A DNA stretch of 64,000 nt from Glaciecola sp. XM2 (GTDB lineage: Bacteria > Pseudomonadota > Gammaproteobacteria > Enterobacterales > Alteromonadaceae): the NCBI RefSeq assembly GCF_018595715.1, contig NZ_JAHEOJ010000019.1, positions 1-64,000 on the forward strand, given 5' to 3'. This document shows, piece after piece, positions 45,560-55,203 of the stretch. Every line of letters begins with the position of its first letter. Position 1 is the stretch's first letter. Made by a program: the position numbers and the translations under genes. The notes beneath the pieces were generated by a model. The model saw only the letters and a program-made list of their open reading frames with translations. It did not search any database and had not been told where the DNA came from.

Positions 45560-46099
45560 TCAAAGCGTTAATGAATAAATCATTTGTTGTGCGTCATCAG
45601 GGTCTGTTTTTGCCTGCATCCCCATCTTCTTGGCTAATTTAATAATACGGTGATTGCCGCTCATTTCGATGGAATATAGGCGTTTTACGTTGTTTGATTT
45701 AGCATGGGCAATTAACTGCTCAAGCAGGGGGACAGCCACATCAAGATAGGGGAAGTCGTCGGCAATGGCCAAGGCCATCTCGCGTTCATCCTCATTATTG
45801 CCTGGCGCATAGCGGCAAACACCAATCTCTTTCTCTTTTCCATCTTCTTGCACCGTAGCGACGTAAGCCATGGTGCTGACGTAATCTATGTCGCAAAGCT
45901 TTTTAAGCATATAAGGGGAAAGGTCTTTTATGCCCTCAAAAAATCGCTCGTATTTTGTTTCAAGCGATAAGTTGTGCACAAAAGAGGCTTCGATCTCTTT
46001 GTCTTCTGGTGTAATTGGACGCAGAGTAACGAGATGTTGCGCAATATCGAGTTTCACATGGTCATTGGTGAGTAGTTCATTCATTTTTATATCCTGCAT
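45560..46099 (-). CDS. GNAT-family acetyltransferase, Pat-like domain
   Basis: The 179-residue protein has an N-terminal LRPITPEDKEIEASFVHNLS block and SLETKYERFFEGIKDLSP. These resemble the GNAT domain of protein lysine acetyltransferases such as PatZ, but without the large ADP-forming CoA-synthetase region. The C-terminal part (IEMSGNHRIIKLAKKMGMQ) fits the GNAT acetyl-CoA side. Two starts are possible, 46099 and 46084, both with purine-rich sites. It lies 74 bp upstream of the fixJ-like gene on the same strand and may share its transcript. Confidence 0.75.
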   Translation of the reverse strand: MQDIKMNELLTNDHVKLDIAQHLVTLRPITPEDKEIEASFVHNLSLETKYERFFEGIKDLSPYMLKKLCDIDYVSTMAYVATVQEDGKEKEIGVCRYAPGNNEDEREMALAIADDFPYLDVAVPLLEQLIAHAKSNNVKRLYSIEMSGNHRIIKLAKKMGMQAKTDPDDAQQMIYSLTL

Positions 46100-46310
46100 G
46101 ATTTCCTTAACCTAAAGAGAAGTATTAAACCTTTGGTTTTGATTATGCTGACTAATACAGACAAGTGTATTGCGGTGGGTATTTTCTGCAATGAGGGGCT
46201 TACCTAATCATATTGTGGCTAGTACTTATATTAGCGGCTCAAAATAAGGCCATTTCACTCGGATCAGCGCTAATCAAACTGAAATTGGGTGTGGGTATCC
46301 CTAATAACGC

Positions 46311-46338
46311 TTGACACGTAAACCATGCACACTATGCC
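46311..46338 (+). promoter_or_regulatory. Promoter of yhiI-rbbA-yhhJ
   Basis: TTGACA (46311-46316), a 16-bp spacer and TATGCC (46333-46338) predict transcription from about 46345. This rules out the earliest in-frame TTG (46339) as a start and supports ATG 46387 or 46363. Confidence 0.5.
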
Positions 46339-46386
46339 TTGGTGTTTAATTCCCTTCATATTATGAGTCAACGAGCGAATTCAGTG

Positions 46387-47424
46387 ATGATAAAAAAATC
46401 TTTTAGTGCGATAGCGATCATGATGATCGTAGTGGTCAGTATGCTTGTCATTTGGCAGTGGTGGCAACAAGAGCAAGCCGCCACTCCACAAGATATTGCA
46501 TACGGCAACGGCAGGATTGAGGCCGACCAAATCGATATCATGACTAAATATGCAGGTAGAATAGAGCAAGTACTTGCTGCAGAGGGCGATTTAGTTCGTG
46601 CCGGACAAGTGCTAGCCATTATGGATACCGATGAGCTCGATAGTGAACTGGCATTAGCGCAAGCTCAATTGGCTCAAAGTAAAGCGGCGGTGGAGGAAGA
46701 GATATCGATTATCGCGCAGCGTCAAAGCGAGCTAACGCTTGCCGTCCAAGAGCTCAATCGTGTGATACCTTTAGTCAAATCAGGTGCACTGTCGCAAAGT
46801 GACTTAGATCAAAAGCAAAGTGTCAAAGACAGTGCGCAAGCTGCCTTAGCCGCGGCTAACGTGCGCTTAACGACCTTAAAATATGCAGTGACAGCATCTG
46901 AAGCCTCGGTAAGCAAAGTACAAACTTATATCGATGAAGCCACATTAGTTGCCCCGGTTACCGGGCGCATTTTATACCGTTTAGCAGAAACCGGTGAGGT
47001 ACTAGCAAGCGGCGGGAAAGTGTTTACGCTGATTAATTTAACAGATATTTACATGGAAGTGTTCTTGCCCTCCGAACAGGCATTTAGCACGTCTGTTGGG
47101 AGCGAAGCGCGCATTAAATTGGATGTTATAGACTATGCAATTCCAGCGACTGTTTCGTTTATCTCCCCTGAATCGCAGTTCACACCCAAAGCCGTTGAGA
47201 CTCAAACGGAGCGCGACAAGCTTATGTTTAGAGTGAAGGTGCGCATACCGCAGACATTGGTCATGCAGCATTTAGAACAAGTCAAAACAGGTGTCAGAGG
47301 TGTGGCATATATTCGCCTTAGCTCATTTGAACAACAAACGCCTTCTGCTTGGCCTGAGTTTCTCACGCATTTGCCCCCCGAACTGGATAGCAATGATGCT
47401 TTACCAGATTCTGGATTCAACTAA
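46387..47424 (+). CDS. yhiI: HlyD-family membrane fusion protein YhiI
   Basis: The 345-residue protein has an N-terminal membrane anchor (about 4-22), then a lipoyl-like half (DIMTKYAGRIEQVLAAEGDLVRAGQ). An alpha-helical hairpin (about 75-150), the second lipoyl half (LVAPVTGRILYRLAETGEVL) and a beta-barrel domain follow. It is the periplasmic adaptor of the yhiI-rbbA-yhhJ ABC export system. ATG 46387 gives the usual MIKK start, although its ribosome site is weak; ATG 46363 is the alternative. It ends directly before the rbbA ATG. Confidence 0.85.
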   Translation: MIKKSFSAIAIMMIVVVSMLVIWQWWQQEQAATPQDIAYGNGRIEADQIDIMTKYAGRIEQVLAAEGDLVRAGQVLAIMDTDELDSELALAQAQLAQSKAAVEEEISIIAQRQSELTLAVQELNRVIPLVKSGALSQSDLDQKQSVKDSAQAALAAANVRLTTLKYAVTASEASVSKVQTYIDEATLVAPVTGRILYRLAETGEVLASGGKVFTLINLTDIYMEVFLPSEQAFSTSVGSEARIKLDVIDYAIPATVSFISPESQFTPKAVETQTERDKLMFRVKVRIPQTLVMQHLEQVKTGVRGVAYIRLSSFEQQTPSAWPEFLTHLPPELDSNDALPDSGFN

Positions 47425-50232
47425 ATGAATGATGACATGCAGCATGTCTTAACCGTTAACCATGTGTCGCATGCTTACGGTAAGAAAACGGCTTTAAACG
47501 ATGTGTCGATGCTCATCCCAGAAGGGCAAATGGTCGGTTTGGTTGGGCCTGATGGGGTGGGTAAATCAAGCTTAATGGGCCTAATCGCTGGGGCGCGTAA
47601 ATTACAACACGGTAAGATTGAGGTGCTAGGTGGGGATATTGACTCAGCCTCGCATCGCACTTGTGTAAGCCCTCGTATAGCCTATATGCCACAAGGCTTA
47701 GGTAAAAATTTGTATGCTGAGTTGAGTGTCGCAGAGAACTTAGATTTCTTTGGTAAACTGTTTGACCTTAATTCGAGCTATCGTAAACAACAAATTAACG
47801 CTCTGAGCACTGCCACAGGACTCCATCCATTTTTATCCCGTCCCGCAGGTAAACTCTCTGGCGGTATGAAGCAAAAACTGGGTTTGTGCTGCTCTTTAAT
47901 TCATGACCCAGACTTATTATTGCTAGATGAGCCCACTACAGGTGTTGACCCCTTATCTCGGCGTCAGTTTTGGGAGCTAATCGCTGCCATTAGGGCAGAT
48001 AAACCACGTTTGAGTATTTTGGTGTCAACAGCATACATGAATGAGGCTGAGCAATGTGATTTATTGTTTGCGATGGACGATGGGAAAATCCTCGCCCGTG
48101 GCACACCGTTAGAAATTAAGCAGCAAACGAATACCAATGACATTGAAGCGGCATTTATTGCGTTATTACCCGAGCAAAAGCGCAAAGGCCATCGTGCGTT
48201 AAGCATTCCTGAACTGAACTTTGAAGGAACATCCTCCTCGATTGTGGCAAAAAGCTTAACCAAACGATTCGGCGACTTTACTGCAGTAGATAACGTGAGC
48301 TTTGACATTAAAAGCGGTGAAATATTTGGCTTTTTAGGTTCTAACGGTTGCGGTAAAACCACTACTATGAAGATGTTGACCGGACTGCTGCCGGTGAGTG
48401 ACGGTGAAGCGTATTTGTTTGGACAGGCTATTGATGCAAGCAATATCGCAACTCGCTACCGGGTGGGGTTTATGTCGCAGAGCTTTTCTTTGTATACCGA
48501 GTTAAGTGCGCGGCAAAACATGGTCTTGCACGCTAAGCTGTTTGACTTAGATGATGATAAAGCGACCATCAGAATTCGTGATCTAGCCAGTCGCTTTGGC
48601 TTGACTGACTATATGGACACATTAGCTTCATCCATGCCGCTTGGCATTCGACAGCGTTTGTCTTTGGCCATTGCGATCATTCACGAGCCTGAAATATTAA
48701 TCCTAGATGAGCCTACCTCTGGGGTGGATCCTGTCGCCAGAGATGATTTTTGGCAGCTGTTAGTTGAGCTTTCACGTAACAATAAGGTCACGATTTTTAT
48801 TTCGACGCATTTTATGAACGAAGCAATGCGTTGCGATCGCATATCTTTAATGCATGCTGGAAAGGTGCTGGCATGTGACACGCCAAACAATATTATCAAA
48901 AGCCAACGCAGTGATGATTTAGAAGGTGCTTTTATTCGTTACTTAGAGAGCACAAACTCTGAAGTAGCACAAGACATACAAAAGCCATCAACCGTGTTTG
49001 CTAGCACAGCTGATCAAAGCACTATTGAAAGTGACGGTTACCATGGTAAAAACGATCCGCGATCACGTGATTTAAAAGGCAGGCATGACCGTGACCACAC
49101 TCAGGGTTTTAGTTTACGGCGCCTGTTGGCTTACACCTATCTGGAGGCTAAGCAAATCATGCGAGACCCCGTGCGCTTAAGCTTTGCGTTTTTAGGTAGC
49201 GCTTTGCTGTTAATAGTCGTGTCTTACGGTACCTCACTGGATGTGGATAACCTGCGTTATGCAGTCTACGACCAAGACCAAAGCCCACAAAGCAGGGAGT
49301 ACCTGCGGCAGTTTGAAGGCTCTCGTTACTTTATACAAACGCCTCAAGCAAATAGTGTTGAAGCGTTAGAGCAAAGATTGAAAGCCGACGATATTGCATT
49401 AGCAATAGAAGTGCCGCCTGGATTTGGTCGTGATTTAATAAAAGGCGATGCGACCACTATTTCAATTTGGATAGATGGTGCAAATACCCTGCGTAGCAAT
49501 ACGATTGAAAGTTATGTTGAGGGTGTACATGCAGCTTATCTAGTTTCACTTGCCCGCAATAAAGGCTACGATTTATCTGCTTATGAACGCGTAAGTTTGC
49601 AGCCCCGCTTCCGTTATAACCCCAGTTTTGAAACCATTTACTCGATGGGGCCTAAGGTGCCAGCAATGTTACTGTTGTTGATTCCCGCTATTTTGATGGC
49701 GGTGAGCATTGCCCGAGAAAAAGAGATGGGAACGGTGATTAACTTTTACGTCACACCAACCAAAAAGCTAGAGTATTTACTTGGTAAGCAAGTCCCTTAC
49801 GTCACCATAGGGTTTATCAACTTTATTGTGTTGACCTTGTTGGTTGTTTTTGTGTTGCAAGTGCCACTTAAAGGAGACTTGTTAGGCCTTAGTTTGGGGG
49901 CTGTATTGTATGTCATTGGCTCTACAGCATTTGGCATGTTGATCGCATCGTTAACTAAATCGCAGGTGGCCGCTATTTTTGCAACAACCATTTTATCTAT
50001 TATGCCTACATTACAATTTTCAGGAATCATTCAGCCCACCTCTACCTTAGAGGGCAGTGGTTACGTAATTGGTACAATTTGGCCGGCCACTTATTATATG
50101 CACCTGAGTGTCGCGGCGTTTACTAAGGGCCTGAGTTTTATTCAGTTATTACCCGACCTGATGATGCTGATGTTGTTTGGTCCATTTTTAATCTTGGTAT
50201 CTTGGCTTTTATTGAAGAAGCAGGAGGCATAG
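47425..50232 (+). CDS. rbbA: RbbA: double-ATPase ABC protein fused to an ABC-2 permease
   Basis: The 935-residue fusion has ABC domain 1 with Walker A GPDGVGKS (41-48), signature LSGGMKQ (144-150) and Walker B LLLLDEPTTGVDP. ABC domain 2 has Walker A GSNGCGKT (305-312), a degenerate signature LGIRQRLSLA and Walker B ILILDEPTSGVDP. A hydrophilic linker (about 510-570) leads to an ABC-2 permease with one helix near 590-610, a periplasmic domain and about five helices at 760-930. E. coli RbbA has the same layout (911 residues) and was described as ribosome-associated. With YhiI and YhhJ it most likely forms an exporter of unknown cargo. Confidence 0.9.
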   Translation: MNDDMQHVLTVNHVSHAYGKKTALNDVSMLIPEGQMVGLVGPDGVGKSSLMGLIAGARKLQHGKIEVLGGDIDSASHRTCVSPRIAYMPQGLGKNLYAELSVAENLDFFGKLFDLNSSYRKQQINALSTATGLHPFLSRPAGKLSGGMKQKLGLCCSLIHDPDLLLLDEPTTGVDPLSRRQFWELIAAIRADKPRLSILVSTAYMNEAEQCDLLFAMDDGKILARGTPLEIKQQTNTNDIEAAFIALLPEQKRKGHRALSIPELNFEGTSSSIVAKSLTKRFGDFTAVDNVSFDIKSGEIFGFLGSNGCGKTTTMKMLTGLLPVSDGEAYLFGQAIDASNIATRYRVGFMSQSFSLYTELSARQNMVLHAKLFDLDDDKATIRIRDLASRFGLTDYMDTLASSMPLGIRQRLSLAIAIIHEPEILILDEPTSGVDPVARDDFWQLLVELSRNNKVTIFISTHFMNEAMRCDRISLMHAGKVLACDTPNNIIKSQRSDDLEGAFIRYLESTNSEVAQDIQKPSTVFASTADQSTIESDGYHGKNDPRSRDLKGRHDRDHTQGFSLRRLLAYTYLEAKQIMRDPVRLSFAFLGSALLLIVVSYGTSLDVDNLRYAVYDQDQSPQSREYLRQFEGSRYFIQTPQANSVEALEQRLKADDIALAIEVPPGFGRDLIKGDATTISIWIDGANTLRSNTIESYVEGVHAAYLVSLARNKGYDLSAYERVSLQPRFRYNPSFETIYSMGPKVPAMLLLLIPAILMAVSIAREKEMGTVINFYVTPTKKLEYLLGKQVPYVTIGFINFIVLTLLVVFVLQVPLKGDLLGLSLGAVLYVIGSTAFGMLIASLTKSQVAAIFATTILSIMPTLQFSGIIQPTSTLEGSGYVIGTIWPATYYMHLSVAAFTKGLSFIQLLPDLMMLMLFGPFLILVSWLLLKKQEA

Positions 50233-51354
50233 ATGCGGGCATTGAAAAACATTGGATGGCTAGGCACCAAAGAGCTTCGCAGTATATTAACCGACAAAGT
50301 ATTGGTCGTGCTTATCTTGTATTCTTTTAGCCTTGCTATTTATTCTAATGCAACGGCCATTAGCGAGTCGGTTAACAATGCGTCGATAGCGATAATAGAT
50401 GAAGATCAATCTAGCTTATCAAGAGCTATTGCCAACGCGTTTTATCCACCGTATTTCAACACACCTGAATATATTGAAGCGGACCAAGTTGATACTTACA
50501 TGGATCAAGATACATTCATGTTTGTTGTGAGTATCCCACCGCATTTTGAAAAAGACGTGAGAGGTGGTCAAACGCCTGAAGTGAAAATCGATATTGATGC
50601 AACGGCTGTTACACAAGCAAGTTTAGGCAATGCCTATATACAAAGCATTATCACTCAAGAGATAAACTATTTCGCAAGCCGCAGTGCACAAAGTAGCACA
50701 TATTCTGTTAGCTTGGCCATTCGACGAGCATTTAATCCAAACGGCACTGGCATGTGGTTTAGTTCTATTAATGCTCTATTAAATCAAATTACGCTGTTAA
50801 CAATGGTGCTTACAGGAGCTGCATTGCTGAGGGAGCGCGAGCATGGAACCATTGAGCATTTGTTAACGGTGCCACTGAGCGTCATGCAAATTGTTGCGGC
50901 AAAGATATGGGCAAATAGCTTAGTGATTGTCATCGCATTTATATTGTCGCTGACTTTACTGGTTGAGTACTTATTGGCAGTACCGGTAGCAGGCTCTCAT
51001 CTGCTTTTATTGCTCGGCACGATACTATACGTCCTAGTGGTTGCGGCCATTGGCATTCTTTTAGGGACCGTTGCTAAAACCATGGCGCAATTTTCATTAT
51101 TGGTGCTGCTGCTCACTATTCCAATGATGATGTTATCTGGGGGCATGACCCCAGTGCAAAGTCAGCCTGAGGTAGTGCAAGCCTTTACCTGGTTATTACC
51201 TTCTCGACACTATATGAGCTTTACGCAAGCTGTTGTTTTCAGGGGAGCTGGCATCAATATAGTGTGGCCAGAACTGATTTTGGTTAGTGCATTGGGCGTT
51301 ACGTTTTTAACGATGAGTTTAGCGTTATTCAGGCGTTCATTATCTGCCAGTTAA
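50233..51354 (+). CDS. yhhJ: ABC-2 type permease YhhJ
   Basis: The 373-residue inner-membrane protein has an N-terminal helix (about 25-45), a periplasmic domain (about 46-175) and five C-terminal helices. The conserved ABC-2 segment ALLREREHGTIEHLLTVPLS follows the second helix. It abuts rbbA with no gap and is the third member of the yhiI-rbbA-yhhJ set. It probably pairs with the permease half of RbbA. It converges on the sensor kinase gene, 39 bp away. Confidence 0.9.
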   Translation: MRALKNIGWLGTKELRSILTDKVLVVLILYSFSLAIYSNATAISESVNNASIAIIDEDQSSLSRAIANAFYPPYFNTPEYIEADQVDTYMDQDTFMFVVSIPPHFEKDVRGGQTPEVKIDIDATAVTQASLGNAYIQSIITQEINYFASRSAQSSTYSVSLAIRRAFNPNGTGMWFSSINALLNQITLLTMVLTGAALLREREHGTIEHLLTVPLSVMQIVAAKIWANSLVIVIAFILSLTLLVEYLLAVPVAGSHLLLLLGTILYVLVVAAIGILLGTVAKTMAQFSLLVLLLTIPMMMLSGGMTPVQSQPEVVQAFTWLLPSRHYMSFTQAVVFRGAGINIVWPELILVSALGVTFLTMSLALFRRSLSAS

Positions 51355-51393
51355 ATATCGTCGAATCATAGTAGTATGGCTATCGTTGCGCGA

Positions 51394-53784
51394 TTAAGTT
51401 TGCTTTGGTGTTGCTGGGTCTATCGGTAATAAAAAATAAAATATAGAGCCACATGGGGTGTTCTCGGCATAATGAATACTGCCTCCATGTTCTTCAACGA
51501 TGCTTTTTGAAATAGATAAGCCTATTCCCATACCTTTTTGCTTGGTTGATGAAAACGCCGAAAAAAGCTTTTCAAGCATATCATCGGCCACGCCGCTGCC
51601 ACTGTCCTTAATGGCAATTTTCACATAACGAGGTGGCTCGATTGTACAAACAAGAGCAATGGTATCCCCATGGGCTAAGCCGGCTGATTGCATTGCCTCC
51701 ATGCCATTTCTTAGCAGGTTAAGTAGCACTTGCTGAACCTGCACTAAATCTACATATAGCATAGTGGGGGTGTTCATCATCTCTACTTGAATATTGATGT
51801 CGCGCATACGCGCATCAGGCTCGGCAAGGCTCACGACTTCGTTTATCAATACACGACAATCGACACGCTCTTTTTTTCGATTTCCTTGTTTCGTCATCGA
51901 CTGCATGCGTTCAAGAATGTCTCCGGCACGTTTTGCATGCTGACTGAGTTTGTCAAAGATATCCGGTAGTCGGTCAAAGCGTTGTTGGTCGCAGAGCTTC
52001 TTGCCCGATTGAGAAAACAAAGAAATAGCGGTTAGCGGTTGATTCACCTCGTGTGCGATACCTGCCGCCATCTCGCCTAGTGAATTAAGCCGCTCAGTGT
52101 GTGCCATTTGCTCTATGTGTAAGCGTTTTTCGTCATCTGCTTTACGTTGTAGGGTGATATCGCGTAGTAAACCAACATACATCACCTTATCGTGCGACAC
52201 GATTTCATTAATAGATGCATGTATGGGAAACAGACTCCCATCTTTGCGTTTTGCTTGCAACTCTCGACCACTACCAATCACTTTAGCTTGGTTGCTAGAC
52301 TGATACTTAGCGATGTATTGTTGATGTCTTGCTGCATCGTGTTCGGGCATAAGTATGCTAACCGGCTGCCCCCTGAGTTCCTCGTAAGTATAATCAAACA
52401 TGTGTAAAGCAGCTTGATTAACCCTCTTGATGATGCCATTTTGATCAATGGTAATTACCGCTTCAACAACCGAATTGACAATAGCATCAGAAAATTCACG
52501 ACTTACGATTAGGTCTTTTTCAGCTTGCTTAATAGTAGAGATATCGCTAATAAACCCCTCTAAAACAAGCTCGTCCGATACCAGCGATCTTACCGCCTCC
52601 CCCTTCTCCCATACCAGACGTACGCCATTGTTCTTGCTTAAAATACGATATTCGAGCTCAAAAAAGCATTGGTTCGCCACTGCTTCATTTACTTTATCTC
52701 GCACTCGGATATAGTCGTCCGGGTAAATTATCTTCCCCCACAGTATTTTGTGATTTTCAAACTCTTCTTTTGTGTAGCCTGTAAGTTGTTCACAGCCTTG
52801 ACTAACCAGTATCATTGGCCAATCGACTTTGTTATATGATTGATACGCCATGCCAGGCAAGTTTTTTAGTAAATGCTCTACCTTATGTCGTTCATCACTG
52901 ATGATATCTGTCTTTCTTTTTGCACTAAGGGCTTTAAAGGTAGCTAAGCCAACCAATATGCACAGCGCAATTCCCAAGATGAAGAGGATGCGGATTTTGC
53001 TGAAGTGAGCATACGTTAAATATTGCGCTATTGGCGCTACACCCACCGTCCATACTTGGTCTTTTATATTGATGCTGACCTCGTGTAACCAAGGGGTTTC
53101 TAGTGCATTGTTTTCAAGCATAGAGGCCTGAATGAGTTGACCATTTATGCGCAAATAAAGAACGTGTTCCGATAGTAAGTTTTCTGGTAGCACTGCCTCT
53201 AAATACCGTTCAAACAAGATGAGACTTGAAAAGAATCCAGTTACGTTCTCTTGTTTATCTATCATAGGCACATAAATGCCCATTCCTAATCCACCATGAA
53301 TCGATTCAAGCGGACTTGTTATCGCAATACGTTTTTCGTTTTTAGCCTTCGTCGCGGCAATGAAAGCGGATGGATTGGCGGATATATTAAAGCGTTGTGC
53401 AATTTCGTTGCCTTCAACGGGGGTCACCTTAAGAATGTTAAAGTCAGCGTCTAACCAGCCAATCGCTTGATAACCCCTGTTTGTGTCATATAAAGTTTGA
53501 CTGATTGATTGCCATTCTTGCTCGCTAATGACGCCGTCAATTTGAGAGATTTGCGCAAACTCGCTTAAAGACATCATTTTGTTTTCTAAGTCTTGCTGTA
53601 ATAGCGAGGCGACTCCTTTCGCGGTATTTTCGGTTAAACGGTCGATGTGGGCGCGGCCTTGTGAATCAATATAAAATAGGCTCAAAGCGATCAAACAGGC
53701 TGTCGCGAATGTGGCAAGCAATGAATACGCTAATACTCGTTTTGAAAATGCCGCTGAGCTTTGTTTATAGATGTCGGTCATCAT
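51394..53784 (-). CDS. FixL-like hybrid-sensor histidine kinase with CHASE-type and haem-PAS-like domains
   Basis: The 796-residue kinase has TM1 (about 17-38), a CHASE-type periplasmic domain (about 40-262), TM2 (about 264-285) and two PAS domains (about 300-420 and 430-545). HisKA (H578 in GIAHEVNQPLTAI) and HATPase_c (about 675-790) follow. The second PAS aligns without gaps to FixL: LMPE followed by a histidine (H487) and then Y490, with an arginine exactly 20 residues later (R507). This matches FixL H200/R220, the haem ligand and oxygen-sensing arginine. Oxygen or NO sensing is therefore plausible. The likely partner is the FixJ-like regulator at 44865. Confidence 0.85.
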   Translation of the reverse strand: MMTDIYKQSSAAFSKRVLAYSLLATFATACLIALSLFYIDSQGRAHIDRLTENTAKGVASLLQQDLENKMMSLSEFAQISQIDGVISEQEWQSISQTLYDTNRGYQAIGWLDADFNILKVTPVEGNEIAQRFNISANPSAFIAATKAKNEKRIAITSPLESIHGGLGMGIYVPMIDKQENVTGFFSSLILFERYLEAVLPENLLSEHVLYLRINGQLIQASMLENNALETPWLHEVSINIKDQVWTVGVAPIAQYLTYAHFSKIRILFILGIALCILVGLATFKALSAKRKTDIISDERHKVEHLLKNLPGMAYQSYNKVDWPMILVSQGCEQLTGYTKEEFENHKILWGKIIYPDDYIRVRDKVNEAVANQCFFELEYRILSKNNGVRLVWEKGEAVRSLVSDELVLEGFISDISTIKQAEKDLIVSREFSDAIVNSVVEAVITIDQNGIIKRVNQAALHMFDYTYEELRGQPVSILMPEHDAARHQQYIAKYQSSNQAKVIGSGRELQAKRKDGSLFPIHASINEIVSHDKVMYVGLLRDITLQRKADDEKRLHIEQMAHTERLNSLGEMAAGIAHEVNQPLTAISLFSQSGKKLCDQQRFDRLPDIFDKLSQHAKRAGDILERMQSMTKQGNRKKERVDCRVLINEVVSLAEPDARMRDINIQVEMMNTPTMLYVDLVQVQQVLLNLLRNGMEAMQSAGLAHGDTIALVCTIEPPRYVKIAIKDSGSGVADDMLEKLFSAFSSTKQKGMGIGLSISKSIVEEHGGSIHYAENTPCGSIFYFLLPIDPATPKQT

Positions 53785-54117
53785 GAAGCCGTTAAATGAA
53801 AGTTTATTAAATGCAAAATGGTAGGTTGCGCCGGACTATAGGGTTTGGCTGACTTTTCAAACGTTAATATGAAAATAAAGCAGTGTAACCTCAAAAACAA
53901 TAGCCGAAATCCTTATGCTAGGCAAAGTAATCTTAGACGGTGCGCCGTAAAAAGGAGAATTATTCTAAAGACAAGCATTAGCACTAAGTACTATCCGCAA
54001 TCATCTAAGCGAAATACCCAATGGCATATTAATTAACTACGTGAGTATCATGACTATCATATTTATGAGGCGATTATTGCTTCATAACATGTTGAATAGA
54101 CATAGGATATCCCACGG
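53785..54117. other. Divergent intergenic region, kinase and FixK-like gene
   Basis: This 333-bp region separates two divergent regulatory genes. I see AGGA before the start at 54118, but no convincing -35/-10 pair, FNR box or gene in it. Confidence 0.4.
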
Positions 54118-54831
54118 ATGTTAACAACGCATCAAGCACGCAGAAAAGACTGTCAAAATAGCGCCCTTAGCCAGGGTGTTATTTATGTCTCTTTAAATCA
54201 ATGGGTCGATAGCATTTCACACAGAGTCTACCCAGCGAAACAAGCCTTGTATTTTGCCGGAGACCGCTTTAACGGCCTATATCAATTACGTTCAGGCTCT
54301 GCAAAGAGCGCCATTAGTTCTTATTCGGGTATGGAGCTTGTTACACAATTCTTTTTACCAGGGGATTTAATTGGGGTTGATGGTTTTTATCAAAACAGCC
54401 ACACGCAAAATGTGCAGTTTCTTGAAAAAAGTAGCGTGGGTTATTTGAGCGCAAAAAAGGTCAATGCGCTGTTGGCAAATAGCGAGCAATTTCGACATCA
54501 ATTGCTCAGTATTTTAAGCAGTAGATTAACCTACGAACAGCATATGCAGCTCAATCACAGTTATTGCACTGGAGAGCAACGGGTAGCTCAATTTTTAATA
54601 CGTCTGTCAGATCGATTTGAAGCTCAGGGGTTGCTTGGCAACGAGTTTCGTTTGCCGATGACGCGCACCGATATGGCAAGCTACTTGGGTATGGCAATAG
54701 AAACCCTTTGTAGAGTCCTTGCACATTTACAACATGATGGGATTATCGATGTTCGAAATCGCGTAGTCGAGATCCTCAACCGTAACGATTTGCAGTACAA
54801 AGGCGGCTTGCAAAGCACTGCTTTAATATAA
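54118..54831 (+). CDS. Crp/Fnr-family transcription factor, FixK-like
   Basis: The 237-residue protein has a cyclic-nucleotide-binding-type beta-roll (about 35-125), a dimer helix and a C-terminal HTH (TRTDMASYLGMAIETLCRVLAHLQ, about 182-205). The recognition helix has E195 and R199, matching E209 and R213 of FNR, but C198 replaces the usual serine. Only C12 is near the N-terminus, so the four-cysteine cluster of FNR is absent. The protein is therefore FixK/DNR-like rather than a direct 4Fe-4S sensor. It should bind TTGAT-N4-ATCAA-type sites; one lies at 63723. Confidence 0.85.
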   Translation: MLTTHQARRKDCQNSALSQGVIYVSLNQWVDSISHRVYPAKQALYFAGDRFNGLYQLRSGSAKSAISSYSGMELVTQFFLPGDLIGVDGFYQNSHTQNVQFLEKSSVGYLSAKKVNALLANSEQFRHQLLSILSSRLTYEQHMQLNHSYCTGEQRVAQFLIRLSDRFEAQGLLGNEFRLPMTRTDMASYLGMAIETLCRVLAHLQHDGIIDVRNRVVEILNRNDLQYKGGLQSTALI

Positions 54832-54898
54832 TCAGGAGAAATTGAGAACTTATGAAAACAAGCGATTATGTTTGTGACCTGTATCACCTTAATTTTAG

Positions 54899-55090
54899 CG
54901 CCTATTAACCATCTTTGTCATTAATCTAGTAGATGGTAATGCTAACAATAATGCTCATGTTGAAGGCGATACGTTCCGGTTTAAACGTGACGAGGGTGAT
55001 ATGGGCGAAACGCTCACTTTTACACGAGATGAAAATGGGCAGATTGTCAGCTATTCATCACATAGATTTGTCAATCTCAAACATAAGTAA
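54899..55090 (+). pseudogene. C-terminal remnant, possibly of a serine hydrolase
   Basis: The plus-strand frame ends with TAA at 55088. It encodes VEGDTFRFKRDEGDMGETLT followed by FTRDENGQIVSYSSHRF. This looks like the C-terminal beta domain found after class C beta-lactamase-type serine hydrolases. A stop just upstream (54896) removes the rest and there is no catalytic region. The remainder of 54832-55203 shows a 7-bp inverted repeat (TACTCAT/ATGAGTA near 55158-55188) and a TATACT, without clear assignment. Confidence 0.45.
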
Positions 55091-55203
55091 ATTCAATCGT
55101 GCAAGTTTGCTGTGATATACTAGAATCCTTGTACCGACCGTAAATAAATGCTTGCCCTACTCATAATAGGTTTTTTCATCGGATGAGTACGGTGAGCTTT
55201 ACA

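Noticed and set aside
53845-54036. A 63-codon plus-strand frame in the kinase/FixK-like gap.
   Set aside because: Composition is not protein-like, no ribosome site or similarity is apparent.
54933-55115. A 60-codon frame overlapping the hydrolase remnant.
   Set aside because: It is in the wrong frame relative to the clearly protein-like C-terminal remnant ending at 55090.
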